In this document: positions 1 to 6,674 of the stretch, piece after piece
Layout: every line of letters starts with the position of its first letter
Numbering within the stretch: the first letter of the stretch is position 1
Origin: a virus
IMG/VR virus record: IMGVR_UViG_3300042301_000459
Span: 1 to 31,354 of that record
Length of the DNA: 31,354 nt
Reading direction: 5' to 3' (one strand)
The notes under the pieces: model-generated
Seen by the model: the letters and a program-made list of their open reading frames with translations, nothing else
The model's database searches: none
Told to the model about the DNA's origin: nothing
Made by a program: the position numbers and the translations under genes

Positions 1-126
1 TGGGATTATCAAAGATTAAAATGGAGGTCTGGCATATTTATCAATGGTAAATTGAAAAGTTTAGGTAGGTTTAATTGTGAATTAAAAGCACATTTAGCTT
101 ATCAAAATGCGTTAAAAAATATTTAA
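1..126 (+). CDS. AP2/HNH-type homing endonuclease, C-terminal fragment
   Basis: Frame 1 is open from the first base to a TAA at 124-126, giving the last 41 residues of a protein that starts outside the window. The piece reads GIFINGKLKSLGRF followed by HLAYQNALKNI, which matches the pattern of the small AP2-like DNA-binding domain at the C-terminus of phage HNH endonucleases (a short strand with NGK, a LG-x-F turn, then a helix with A-x-x-AY-x-x-A). The HNH active site itself is not in the window. The last gene of the window starts with a NUMOD4-like N-terminus, so the two ends may belong to one gene in a circular genome, but joining them directly gives the wrong frame, so a few hundred bases would be missing. 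The family call is from the pattern of a short fragment. Confidence 0.6.
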   Translation, partial: WDYQRLKWRSGIFINGKLKSLGRFNCELKAHLAYQNALKNI

Positions 127-128
127 CT

Positions 129-332
129 ATGGAATGCTACAAGCTAATACTAGAAAAAAACGGAACACTACTAAACTACGTATTCTCAGCAAAAGACGAA
201 GCTGATAAAACACGTAAGCTGAAAGAGTGGAAAGCTGAAAATATCACACCATACGATAAAGTTAAACTACTATTCTTAGGAACTATCGAAGAACAAGAGA
301 AATTAATTTATAAAAATATTATCGGTAATTAG
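129..332 (+). CDS. small hypothetical protein, 67 aa
   Basis: A 67-residue lysine- and glutamate-rich protein that starts two bases after the stop of the endonuclease fragment, so it is probably co-transcribed with it. No signal peptide, membrane segment or known motif is seen. The pattern of alternating hydrophobic strands and one charged helix suggests a small folded cytoplasmic protein. It is separated from the next operon by the structured 351-440 region. The function is not recognised. Confidence 0.65.
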   Translation: MECYKLILEKNGTLLNYVFSAKDEADKTRKLKEWKAENITPYDKVKLLFLGTIEEQEKLIYKNIIGN

Positions 333-350
333 AAAATAATTACTATATTA

Positions 351-440
351 GCACTCGAAGCGTAGGAACTTCAGGGAATTTAATTGAAAAGCTAGCATGA
401 AAAGGTAATCCTACGCACCTTGATTGCTGGCTTTTTGCAT
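351..440 (+). promoter_or_regulatory. pseudoknot-like RNA element ahead of the replication operon
   Basis: Two long complementary pairs interlock. Stem 1 is GCGTAGGA (360-367) with TCCTACGC (409-416), 8 perfect pairs. Stem 2 is AAAAGCTAGC (387-396) with GCTGGCTTTT (426-435), 10 pairs with one G-U. The strand order S1-S2-S1'-S2' is that of an H-type pseudoknot. Stem 2 ends in a T run, so on its own it would look like a terminator with a further small hairpin AAGGT/ACCTT (402-406/417-421) in its loop; stem 1 uses that same loop. The 3' strand ends 14 bases before the ATG at 450. It could be an attenuator, a leader that controls translation, or a stable small RNA. I do not recognise a named riboswitch or ribozyme. 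Confidence 0.5.
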
Positions 441-449
441 TGTATAAAT

Positions 450-1079
450 ATGGCAACAGATAAAAAGAAAGTAGTTGTTTACTGTGATTGGATTGAAACT
501 TTTGAATCGTTAACAGATGATGAAGCTGGGCGTTTAATAAAGCATTTTTTTAGATATGTGAATGATTTAAACCCGACTTCTGACAGGTTAGTAGAATTGA
601 TGTTTACACCCATTAAACAAACTTTAAAACGAGATTTACAAAGTTGGAATGAGAAACGTGTAAAGAACTCAGAAAACGGAAAGCTAGGAGGTAGACCAAA
701 GAAAAGCGAAGAAAACCCAATTAAAGCGAACGGTTTATTTAAAAACCCAATTAAAGCCAAAAAAGCCGTAAGTGATAGTGTTAGTGTAAGTGATAGTGTA
801 AATGATATAAATAAATATAGAGCATTCGCTCATCTGTCTATGTCAATTGATGAATTTAACAAACTAGAAGTAGATTACTATAAACACCAAATTGATAATG
901 CTCTTGACTCAATCGAAAACTTTAAGCAAAACACGAAGTATAAAAGTTTATATTTGACTGCTAAGAATTGGTTATCTAAAGAACCTAAAAAAAGTGAGCA
1001 AGTAGTTAAGCCATTATCAGAAGACCAAATACGTTATAATCACGTTATGGAACAAATGAGATTAAATAGTAACCAATAA
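450..1079 (+). CDS. DUF6291-like phage replication-associated protein
   Basis: A 209-residue protein when read from the ATG at 450. An upstream TTG at 420 is in frame but lies inside the structured RNA region, so I prefer the ATG. The N-terminal ~70 residues (VVYCDWIETFESLTDDEAGR followed by LIKHFFRY) have the pattern of DUF6291, found at the front of phage and plasmid replication proteins. A basic GKLGGRPKK segment follows, then a low-complexity SDSVSVSDSV linker and a helical C-terminal domain containing YKSLYLTAKNWLSKEP, as in DnaD-like and replication-initiator C-termini. It is the first gene of a run leading into a helicase, methyltransferase and ATPase, which supports a role in early DNA metabolism. 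The exact activity is inferred only. Confidence 0.65.
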   Translation: MATDKKKVVVYCDWIETFESLTDDEAGRLIKHFFRYVNDLNPTSDRLVELMFTPIKQTLKRDLQSWNEKRVKNSENGKLGGRPKKSEENPIKANGLFKNPIKAKKAVSDSVSVSDSVNDINKYRAFAHLSMSIDEFNKLEVDYYKHQIDNALDSIENFKQNTKYKSLYLTAKNWLSKEPKKSEQVVKPLSEDQIRYNHVMEQMRLNSNQ

Positions 1080-1091
1080 AAACAAATAAAT

Positions 1092-1178
1092 ATGAAAAGC
1101 AAAATTTCAACACTTAAACAATGGATTGAAGATGTTAATCCAACAATTTTAACAGACAAAACAAAAGAATCAAAATGA
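1092..1178 (+). CDS. 28-aa leader-like small ORF coupled to the helicase
   Basis: An ATG after an A-rich stretch opens a 28-codon frame (begins MKSKISTLKQW) that ends in TGA overlapping the helicase ATG as ATGA. The spacing and overlap match the coupled gene starts used throughout this genome, so it may be translated and pass ribosomes to the helicase. No function is recognised and it is short enough to be chance. Confidence 0.4.
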   Translation: MKSKISTLKQWIEDVNPTILTDKTKESK

Positions 1179-2545
1179 AAGACTATCAAGAATTTATTAA
1201 CTCAAAGAAGCACCTACTAGGTAACTTTGGATTCGAACCTAACTACGTTCCTGATATTGCATTTGATTTTCAAAAGCACATAATCGAGAAAGCAATTAGA
1301 AAAGGTCGTATAGGTGTGTTTGCAGATACAGGATTGGGTAAGACATTAATTCAATTATCAATAGCAAAAAACGTAATTAATCATACAAACAAAAAAGTAT
1401 TAATACTTACACCTTTGGCGGTTGCGTTTCAATTTATCTTAGAAGCTGAAAAGCTGGGTATAGATGACATCGAATATTCAAAAGACGGAAAGCACACAAA
1501 GAAGATAGTAATTTGTAACTATGAGCGTTTACACTATTTCGACCCTAAAGACTTTGTAGGTGTTATCTTAGATGAAAGTTCGATACTTAAAAACTTTGAC
1601 GGAAAGATTAAACAACAGATAACAGCGTTTGTTAAAAAGTTGCCTTATAGATTTCTTTCAACTGCAACACCTAGTCCGAATGACTTTATCGAATTAGGTA
1701 CAAGTTCAGAAGCACTAGGTTACATGGGTTACATGGATATGCTAGGAAAGTTTTTTAAGAACAATCAAAACTCAGTAGATTCTAACAACCGTAACATAGG
1801 GGAAAAGTTTTACTTAAAGCCACACGCTGAAAAGGATTTCTTTGCATGGGTAAATCAATGGTCGATTATGGTAAAGATGCCTAGCGATATTGGATATTCA
1901 AATGAGCGTTATAACCTGCCTGAGTTAATCGTTAATAAGCATGTTGTTACAAATGATAATCTAATTGATATCGGAGGTCAATTACAAATGTTTAATGTTA
2001 TTGCGAAGTCATTTAACGAGGTTAGACATGAACAAAAACAAACCGAGTTGAAACGATGCGAGAAAGCTATTGAATTAGCAAGCGGTAAAACTTCGGTATA
2101 TTGGTGTAATACAAACCAAGAAAGTGCGTATCTTCGTGAAATGGATAAAGACGCTGTTGAGATTATAGGTAGTCAATCCATAGACAAAAAAGAAGAAATA
2201 CTTTTAGCTTTTGCAAATGGTGAAATTGAAAGACTAATTACCAAAGCAAAGATGACATCAATGGGTTTGAACTGGCAACATTGTAACCATTCGGTATTCT
2301 TCCCTACATGGAGTTATGAGCAATACTATCAAGCTATTCGACGCTTTTGGAGATTCGGACAGAAAAATGACGTAACTATTGACATGGTTATTTCAGACGG
2401 TCAAACAAGAGTATTAGAATCATTACAGCAAAAAACAGAAAAGGCGATTCAATTACATAAATCGTTAACAGAAAATGTAAACCGTTCATTTGAACACAAG
2501 ACAAAAGAATTTAACAAAGAAATCATTAAACCTTCATTTATTTAA
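1175..2545 (+). CDS. SNF2/DEAD-like helicase
   Basis: A 456-residue superfamily 2 helicase. Visible motifs are Walker A ADTGLGKT at residues 50-57, motif II LDESS at 132-136, motif III STATP at 162-166 and motif VI QAIRRFWRFGQ at 386-396, the last being the arginine-finger motif in the form seen in SNF2-like enzymes. Both RecA-like lobes are present and the length is normal for a compact phage helicase. It uses ATP to translocate on DNA or remodel DNA complexes in the host cytoplasm. It lies directly before a DNA methyltransferase, a pairing that suggests the two act on the same DNA. Whether it serves replication, modification or recombination cannot be told from the sequence. Confidence 0.85.
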   Translation: MKDYQEFINSKKHLLGNFGFEPNYVPDIAFDFQKHIIEKAIRKGRIGVFADTGLGKTLIQLSIAKNVINHTNKKVLILTPLAVAFQFILEAEKLGIDDIEYSKDGKHTKKIVICNYERLHYFDPKDFVGVILDESSILKNFDGKIKQQITAFVKKLPYRFLSTATPSPNDFIELGTSSEALGYMGYMDMLGKFFKNNQNSVDSNNRNIGEKFYLKPHAEKDFFAWVNQWSIMVKMPSDIGYSNERYNLPELIVNKHVVTNDNLIDIGGQLQMFNVIAKSFNEVRHEQKQTELKRCEKAIELASGKTSVYWCNTNQESAYLREMDKDAVEIIGSQSIDKKEEILLAFANGEIERLITKAKMTSMGLNWQHCNHSVFFPTWSYEQYYQAIRRFWRFGQKNDVTIDMVISDGQTRVLESLQQKTEKAIQLHKSLTENVNRSFEHKTKEFNKEIIKPSFI

Positions 2546-2549
2546 GATT

Positions 2550-3566
2550 ATGGAAAGCAAAGTAAAAGACCAAGTAGTAACAGACCGTTACGCAATTTAT
2601 AACAGCGATTGCATGTTAGTAATGCCAACACTAGGCGACGAATCAATAGACCTATCAGTTTATTCACCACCGTTTGCAGGGTTGTATAATTACTCAAGTA
2701 GTGAGAATGATTTTTCTAACTGTGAAAGTAAGGAACAATTTTTAGAGCAATATGAATTTTTAGTAGCTGAGATTGCAAGGGTAACAAAAGCAGGTAGAAT
2801 TTCTGCGGTACACTGTACAGACGTATTTGATAACACGTGTAGACTTTGGGACTTCCCGAATGAGATTATTAGAATCCATGAAAAGTATGGTTTTGAATAT
2901 CGTAACCGTATAACAATTTGGAAAGAGCCTTTAAAGGTTCGTATGCGTACAATGGTTCAATCGTTAATGCACAAGTTTATTGTAGAAGATAGTACTAAGT
3001 GTTTTACTGCGATGCCTGACTATGTTTTAGTATTCACTAAGAAAGGAGAAAACAAAGTACCTGTAACGCACCCATTTGGAATTAATCACTATGCTGGAGA
3101 AACGCCAATTTTGCCTAACATTTTACGAGCATACAATAACGCTAATAATTCAGATTATAATACTGAGCAACTTTGGGAACATTTAAACGCTGTAAACGAA
3201 GATGACAAAATAACAAAACTTAATCATTATATTTGGCAGCGTTACGCTTCATCTGTTTGGGATGATATTAGAATTGATAATGTGTTACCGTTCAAGGATT
3301 CGAAAGAAGAAGACGATGAGAAACACGTACACCCTTTGCAGTTGGATGTAATTGATAGAATTGTCGAGTTGTATTCAAACCCTAACGAAGTTGTTTTAAC
3401 TCCATTCATGGGAGTAGGTAGTGAAGTTTTCAGTCCTGTATCAATGGGTCGTAAAGCAATTGGTATTGAATTAAAAGACAGCTACTATAAACAAGCGATT
3501 TTAAACATGCGTGAAGCTGACAAAAGATTTAAGGAATCAATTAAACAACAATCTTTATTTGAATGA
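2550..3566 (+). CDS. DNA methyltransferase (N4-cytosine/N6-adenine type)
   Basis: A 338-residue protein from the ATG at 2550. An upstream in-frame start at 2490 would overlap the helicase by 56 bases and adds a basic tail that looks like read-through. The catalytic motif IV is SPPF (residues 39-42) near the N-terminus, and the SAM-binding motif I FMGVGS is near the C-terminus (286-291). This order (IV before I) marks the beta group of amino-methyltransferases, and SPPF is more common in N4-cytosine enzymes than the DPPY of N6-adenine enzymes. It transfers a methyl group from SAM to a base in a short DNA site, probably to protect phage DNA from host restriction. No partner nuclease is seen, so it looks like an orphan enzyme. 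The stop overlaps the next start as ATGA. Confidence 0.85.
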   Translation: MESKVKDQVVTDRYAIYNSDCMLVMPTLGDESIDLSVYSPPFAGLYNYSSSENDFSNCESKEQFLEQYEFLVAEIARVTKAGRISAVHCTDVFDNTCRLWDFPNEIIRIHEKYGFEYRNRITIWKEPLKVRMRTMVQSLMHKFIVEDSTKCFTAMPDYVLVFTKKGENKVPVTHPFGINHYAGETPILPNILRAYNNANNSDYNTEQLWEHLNAVNEDDKITKLNHYIWQRYASSVWDDIRIDNVLPFKDSKEEDDEKHVHPLQLDVIDRIVELYSNPNEVVLTPFMGVGSEVFSPVSMGRKAIGIELKDSYYKQAILNMREADKRFKESIKQQSLFE

Positions 3567-4501
3567 TACTATCCGACGGACATAGTACAGAATATTTAGA
3601 CCAATATAAGGAGGGTAAAATCTCCTTAGGTCTAGGTATTGATTGCATACTTGATGACTACATAAGATTTAAAAGACGACAACTAAACATAGTTTTAGGA
3701 CATGACAATGTAGGTAAGTCTTATTGGATGGAATGGTACTTTTTAGCTTTGGCTACTAATCATGGTTTAAAGTTTACTATTTGGATGGGAGAAAATTCAA
3801 GCGGTCAAGTGATGCGAGATTTAATACAGATGTACGCTGGTAAGCCGTTTAAAGATTTAAGCTATACCGAACTAAGGCAACATGAAAAAACGATTGAATA
3901 CTATTTTAAGTTTGTAGATAATTCAAACATGTACAAGCCGAAAGACATGTTAGATATAATTGGTTCGACTAATTGCGATGTGGGTTTTATCGACCCGTTT
4001 ACAGGATTGGATAGAGGTATGCAACATTCAGATAATTACGAATTTCTAAATCAAACTCGACAATTTTGTAATCAGTTAAATAAAACTTTGTACATTAGCA
4101 CACATCCTAATAGTGAATCAGGTAGGAGTGGCATGTTATACCCTCAGGAACATCAATGGTTTGGACATTTGAAGCCACCACTTAAAGCACATATTGAAGG
4201 CGGTAAGCCGTTTTTAAATCGTTGTGATGACATGATAGTAATTCACAGGCTAGTAAAACACCCTGACATGAAGTTTCAAACTATGATTGATATAGAAAAA
4301 ATAAAGGATAGAGATACAGGAGGACAACAAACTGAGTTAGGCGTTCCGCTATTGTTTGAGTTTAACAATGGTTTAGGCTTTAAGATAGGAGGTAAAGACC
4401 CTATAAAAAGACGAGGTAACAATCCTATGAGCGAACCACAAAAACAGTTTTATTCAGCTTTAGAACCTGACAATACATTTGACGATGGACTACCATTTTA
4501 A
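3563..4501 (+). CDS. RecA/DnaB-like ATPase with SSB-type C-terminal tip
   Basis: A 312-residue P-loop ATPase. The Walker A is GHDNVGKS at residues 46-53, a Walker B-like strand DVGFIDPFTGL sits at 139-149 with Asp144, and a sensor-like LYISTHPNSES at 177-186 follows, the order seen in DnaB/RecA-core (KaiC-like) ATPases such as phage replicative helicases and RepA-type proteins. There is no primase domain, so it would be the motor part only. The last residues are DDGLPF, which copies the acidic tip of bacterial SSB proteins used to dock SSB partners. It is coupled to the methyltransferase by ATGA. I call it a likely replicative helicase or helicase-like ATPase; hexamer formation and loading are inference. 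Confidence 0.7.
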   Translation: MILSDGHSTEYLDQYKEGKISLGLGIDCILDDYIRFKRRQLNIVLGHDNVGKSYWMEWYFLALATNHGLKFTIWMGENSSGQVMRDLIQMYAGKPFKDLSYTELRQHEKTIEYYFKFVDNSNMYKPKDMLDIIGSTNCDVGFIDPFTGLDRGMQHSDNYEFLNQTRQFCNQLNKTLYISTHPNSESGRSGMLYPQEHQWFGHLKPPLKAHIEGGKPFLNRCDDMIVIHRLVKHPDMKFQTMIDIEKIKDRDTGGQQTELGVPLLFEFNNGLGFKIGGKDPIKRRGNNPMSEPQKQFYSALEPDNTFDDGLPF

Positions 4502-4510
4502 ATTAAACAC

Positions 4511-4786
4511 ATGAGCGCATTAAGACTAACAACCGCCCGAATCAACATAGGCTTAGTAATTAACAAGCTACTAGCAAGGCATAGACATAATAGTACAAGC
4601 GAAGCCCAAAAAGAAGGAATAGCAATAATGCTTAAAGATTTAGACGAAGCATTGAGGATAGTAGTAGAAGTATCGGAGGAAAACGAGAAAGCGTACAGGC
4701 TTAACTATTCGTTGCACATTGAGAATATGAAACTAAGAAAACAGATACTAGAATTAACGAAACCAAAAGAAGATGCCACGTTGTAA
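4511..4786 (+). CDS. hypothetical helical protein, 91 aa
   Basis: A 91-residue mostly helical, charged protein starting 10 bases after the ATPase and overlapping the NinG start by 14 bases. The C-terminal half (EENEKAYRLNYSLHIENMKL) has heptad-like spacing that could form a short coiled coil. No conserved motif is recognised. Its location between a replication ATPase and NinG suggests a DNA-metabolism accessory role, but that is context only. Confidence 0.7.
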   Translation: MSALRLTTARINIGLVINKLLARHRHNSTSEAQKEGIAIMLKDLDEALRIVVEVSEENEKAYRLNYSLHIENMKLRKQILELTKPKEDATL

Positions 4787-5294
4787 GAACTGTAAAAACA
4801 AGTTTGAGTCTATCCGCTTCAATCAAAAGTTTTGTTTAGAATCTGAATGTGTTCGTGTTTGGGTAGCAGAAGAAAAAGATAAGCAATGGAAAAAGACGAA
4901 GCAAGAAAAGAAAGCGGAACTATTAACCTTAAGCGACCATTTAAAACTAACTCAAATGGTAGTGAATAAATACATACGTGAAAGAGACAACGGTAAACCT
5001 TGCATATCTTGTGGTAAACATATTAACGGAGTACGCCACGCATCACATTATTTAAGTTCGGGCGGTCATTCAAACCTACGCTTTCACGAAGAAAACATTT
5101 GGGTATCTTGCTACAAGTGTAATGTAATGCTATCTAGTAACGCTATTGAATACCGTAAACGACTTATAAACCTAATCGGAATAGACCGAGTAGAATGGCT
5201 AGAAGAAAACGGAAGTAAAGTAAAGAAGTGGGAAGTAGATGAGTTGAAAGAAATCCAGCGAATATTCAAAGAAAAAATAAAAAACTTAAAATAA
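4773..5294 (+). CDS. ninG: NinG/Rap-like recombination nuclease
   Basis: A 173-residue protein with the layout of the lambda NinG (Rap) family: an N-terminal zinc-binding set C4-x2-C7 with C21 and C26, a charged helical linker, then a second cluster C77-x2-C80, HASH at 89-92 and C113-x2-C116. The family member Rap is a structure-specific endonuclease that cuts Holliday and D-loop junctions during phage recombination. The length is close to the usual ~200 residues. The start is the ATG inside the end of the previous gene. It closes the first DNA-processing operon, just before a fresh host-type promoter. Confidence 0.85.
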   Translation: MPRCKNCKNKFESIRFNQKFCLESECVRVWVAEEKDKQWKKTKQEKKAELLTLSDHLKLTQMVVNKYIRERDNGKPCISCGKHINGVRHASHYLSSGGHSNLRFHEENIWVSCYKCNVMLSSNAIEYRKRLINLIGIDRVEWLEENGSKVKKWEVDELKEIQRIFKEKIKNLK

Positions 5295-5306
5295 TTTAAT
5301 AAATGC

Positions 5307-5336
5307 TTGCAGATATAAAAAACTTGTGTATCTTTG
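5307..5336 (+). promoter_or_regulatory. Bacteroidetes-type promoter for 5364 operon
   Basis: TTG at 5307-5309, a 19-base spacer and TATCTTTG at 5329-5336 fit the Bacteroidetes -33/-7 consensus (TTTG and TAnnTTTG). Transcription would start near 5343, leaving a short A-rich leader before the ATG at 5364. It lies in the gap after ninG. Confidence 0.75.
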
Positions 5337-5363
5337 TAAGACAAACAAATAAAAAAAGGAATT

Positions 5364-5558
5364 ATGAATAATGAAGTAAAAGATTTTAGAGGAAATCTAA
5401 TAGGATTTAGATGTTTTAACTGTAATGATGTTGTACCCAGTATGTGGGGTACAACTTGCAATGCTTGTAGATCTAAAAAAGATGAGTCATCTGCACTAAG
5501 AAAAGAAATTGCTGAATTAAGAAAAGCAGTTGAATCTTTGAAGAAATTGAAAGTTTAG
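5364..5558 (+). CDS. small zinc-ribbon protein, 64 aa
   Basis: A 64-residue protein with two CxxC knuckles (C17/C20 and C32/C35) separated by 11 residues, a treble-clef or zinc-ribbon spacing, followed by a Lys/Glu-rich helix with leucine heptads (IAELRKAVESLKKLKV). It is the first gene after a strong host-type promoter. Such small proteins often bind nucleic acid or RNA polymerase, but no family is recognised. Its coding sequence contains a 9-bp perfect hairpin at 5430-5455 spanning the codons between the two knuckles. Confidence 0.7.
   Translation: MNNEVKDFRGNLIGFRCFNCNDVVPSMWGTTCNACRSKKDESSALRKEIAELRKAVESLKKLKV
5430..5455 (+). repeat. perfect 9-bp inverted repeat inside the zinc-ribbon gene
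   Basis: GTTGTACCC (5430-5438) is the exact reverse complement of GGGTACAAC (5447-5455), with an 8-base loop. It lies about 65 bases into the coding region, in otherwise AT-rich DNA. It could form an mRNA hairpin or be a protein-binding operator. Confidence 0.6.
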
Positions 5559-5577
5559 AATATAGAATCAATTTACT

Positions 5578-5760
5578 ATGATAACATTTGAAGCAATAAG
5601 AATAGATAATGGCGATTTGATAAGTTCAGCTTGCCTTATTCAAAAGTATATTTGTGAAGACTTAAAAGTTTTGTTAGGAATAAATGGAAGGTGGTATTAT
5701 GTTAAACCTGAAACACTACGGATAGTATCTATGAGTTATAAACTAATGAGAGACTGCTAA
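5578..5760 (+). CDS. hypothetical protein, 60 aa
   Basis: A 60-residue protein with a beta-rich pattern (ITFEAIRIDNGDLI, then WYYVKPETLRIVSMSY). It follows the zinc-ribbon gene after 19 bases and is probably in the same transcript. No motif, signal or membrane segment is seen. The function is not recognised. Confidence 0.6.
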   Translation: MITFEAIRIDNGDLISSACLIQKYICEDLKVLLGINGRWYYVKPETLRIVSMSYKLMRDC

Positions 5761-5772
5761 AAACACGAATAA

Positions 5773-5874
5773 ATGGGAAGAAAGAAAAAGGATAACGTGA
5801 TACTTTACATGAGAGTACCTAGAGAGAGACTAGAAGAACTAAAAGAACTGTTAAAGCTAAAGTTAAAGCAATGA
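5773..5874 (+). CDS. 33-aa basic small protein
   Basis: A 33-codon frame beginning MGRKKKDNVILYMRVPRERL whose TGA overlaps the next ATG (5871) as ATGA. The VILYMRVPRERLEELKELLK core looks like a ribbon-helix or short DNA-binding unit (a strand plus an amphipathic helix, as in Arc/MetJ-type proteins), which is a weak guess because of the length. Confidence 0.5.
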   Translation: MGRKKKDNVILYMRVPRERLEELKELLKLKLKQ

Positions 5875-6047
5875 ATCAAAGAAACGAAATTGACCAACGC
5901 AACTATGTATTCAACAGAGAGTACATCAGGTTACTATTTTTAACGCTTCTAACGGCATTTACCATATTGAGTATAGTGTTTGTATATCAGAGCGTAAAAG
6001 AGTGCGTTAAAACGAAAGAAACACGAATCGAATTTAAATCAGAATAA
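5871..6047 (+). CDS. small single-pass membrane protein, 58 aa
   Basis: A 58-residue protein with one clear hydrophobic helix at about residues 20-40 (LLFLTLLTAFTILSIVFVY), flanked by a charged 19-residue N-terminus and a charged C-tail. It has no lipobox or signal-peptidase site, so it is probably an inner-membrane protein. It overlaps the upstream gene by 4 bases. The location among early genes, away from the lysis cassette, suggests host membrane takeover or exclusion rather than lysis, but no family is recognised. Confidence 0.6.
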   Translation: MNQRNEIDQRNYVFNREYIRLLFLTLLTAFTILSIVFVYQSVKECVKTKETRIEFKSE

Positions 6048-6048
6048 T

Positions 6049-6294
6049 ATGGAAAAAGAAAAATGTTGTATGGGTAACACCGTACAAGGTGTTAAATTGC
6101 CTGATGAATGGTATTGTGATGAATGTTCGAAGCAAATAAGAGAAAAAATAGCTAGAATACTTAATGAATCAAACTGCGGAGAAAAAGCAATTGAATTTTC
6201 AAATCAAAACAAAGATAATAGTGGAGCATATCTTGGTTTTTTAGAAGGGGCAAGATATATGGCTGAGTTTATAGAAAAAAGTAAATCAGAATAA
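6049..6294 (+). CDS. hypothetical cysteine-containing protein, 81 aa
   Basis: An 81-residue protein starting two bases after the membrane protein. The first half holds C6, C7 and a WYCDEC segment (C25, C28), which could be a small zinc site. The second half is helical (YLGFLEGARYMAEFIEKS), a pattern common in small Bacteroidetes phage proteins. No function is recognised. Confidence 0.6.
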   Translation: MEKEKCCMGNTVQGVKLPDEWYCDECSKQIREKIARILNESNCGEKAIEFSNQNKDNSGAYLGFLEGARYMAEFIEKSKSE

Positions 6295-6295
6295 G

Positions 6296-6511
6296 ATGAA
6301 ACAAAGTAGTATAGAATGGTTGGTTGAGCAATTACATAACGGAAAAGAATTATCAACTGTTATTCGTAAAGCCAAAGAAATGCACAAGCAAGAGATAATT
6401 GAAGCGTATGAAGAAGGACAAAACACGCCTTATGAATATTCAGAGGACAACGATGTTAACTATTACGATGGAAGAAATTATTACAAAAACACGTATGAAA
6501 AAGAGAATTAA
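6296..6511 (+). CDS. hypothetical protein, 71 aa
   Basis: A 71-residue protein starting one base after the previous stop. The N-terminus SIEWLVEQLHNGKELSTVIR and the following KAKEMHKQEIIEAYEEGQ are typical of a very common family of small flavobacterial phage proteins (SSIEWLVEQL ... EKQQIIDAY) with no assigned role. The C-terminus is rich in Asn and Tyr. Confidence 0.7.
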   Translation: MKQSSIEWLVEQLHNGKELSTVIRKAKEMHKQEIIEAYEEGQNTPYEYSEDNDVNYYDGRNYYKNTYEKEN

Positions 6512-6620
6512 AAAGCTAATAAAGCATGATTGGATGATACGAACTGACTTTAAAAAGCGAGACAGTTCATGGATGGCAAAATACAGAAAGAAAGGAACTA
6601 ACAACGAAGAAGGATGTTAA
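6495..6620 (+). CDS. 41-aa basic hypothetical protein
   Basis: An ATG at 6495 overlaps the end of the previous gene by 17 bases and gives a 41-residue basic protein (starts MKKRIKKLIKHDWM). Longer versions from in-frame ATGs at 6399 or 6468 would overlap the upstream gene more and look like shadow translation. No family is recognised. It ends just before the next promoter. Confidence 0.45.
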   Translation: MKKRIKKLIKHDWMIRTDFKKRDSSWMAKYRKKGTNNEEGC

Positions 6621-6623
6621 AAA

Positions 6624-6654
6624 TTTGTTTGATTAGAATTTAATCGTATATTTG
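6624..6654 (+). promoter_or_regulatory. Bacteroidetes-type promoter for the sigma-like gene
   Basis: TTTG at 6624-6627, a 19-base spacer and TATATTTG at 6647-6654 match the Bacteroidetes promoter consensus. The predicted start is close to 6661, leaving a very short leader to the ATG at 6675. This would place the sigma-like gene under host RNA polymerase control. Confidence 0.75.
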
Positions 6655-6674
6655 TTTAAAAATTAATCACTCTT

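Noticed and set aside
351-440. Known riboswitch (preQ1, SAM-II, fluoride) or pistol/HDV ribozyme
   Set aside because: The pseudoknot order is similar to some, but the conserved loop bases of these families are not seen.
2490-2549. Upstream start for the methyltransferase
   Set aside because: The added 20 residues lie in the helicase gene in another frame and are not like methyltransferase N-termini; ATG 2550 begins right before the conserved part.
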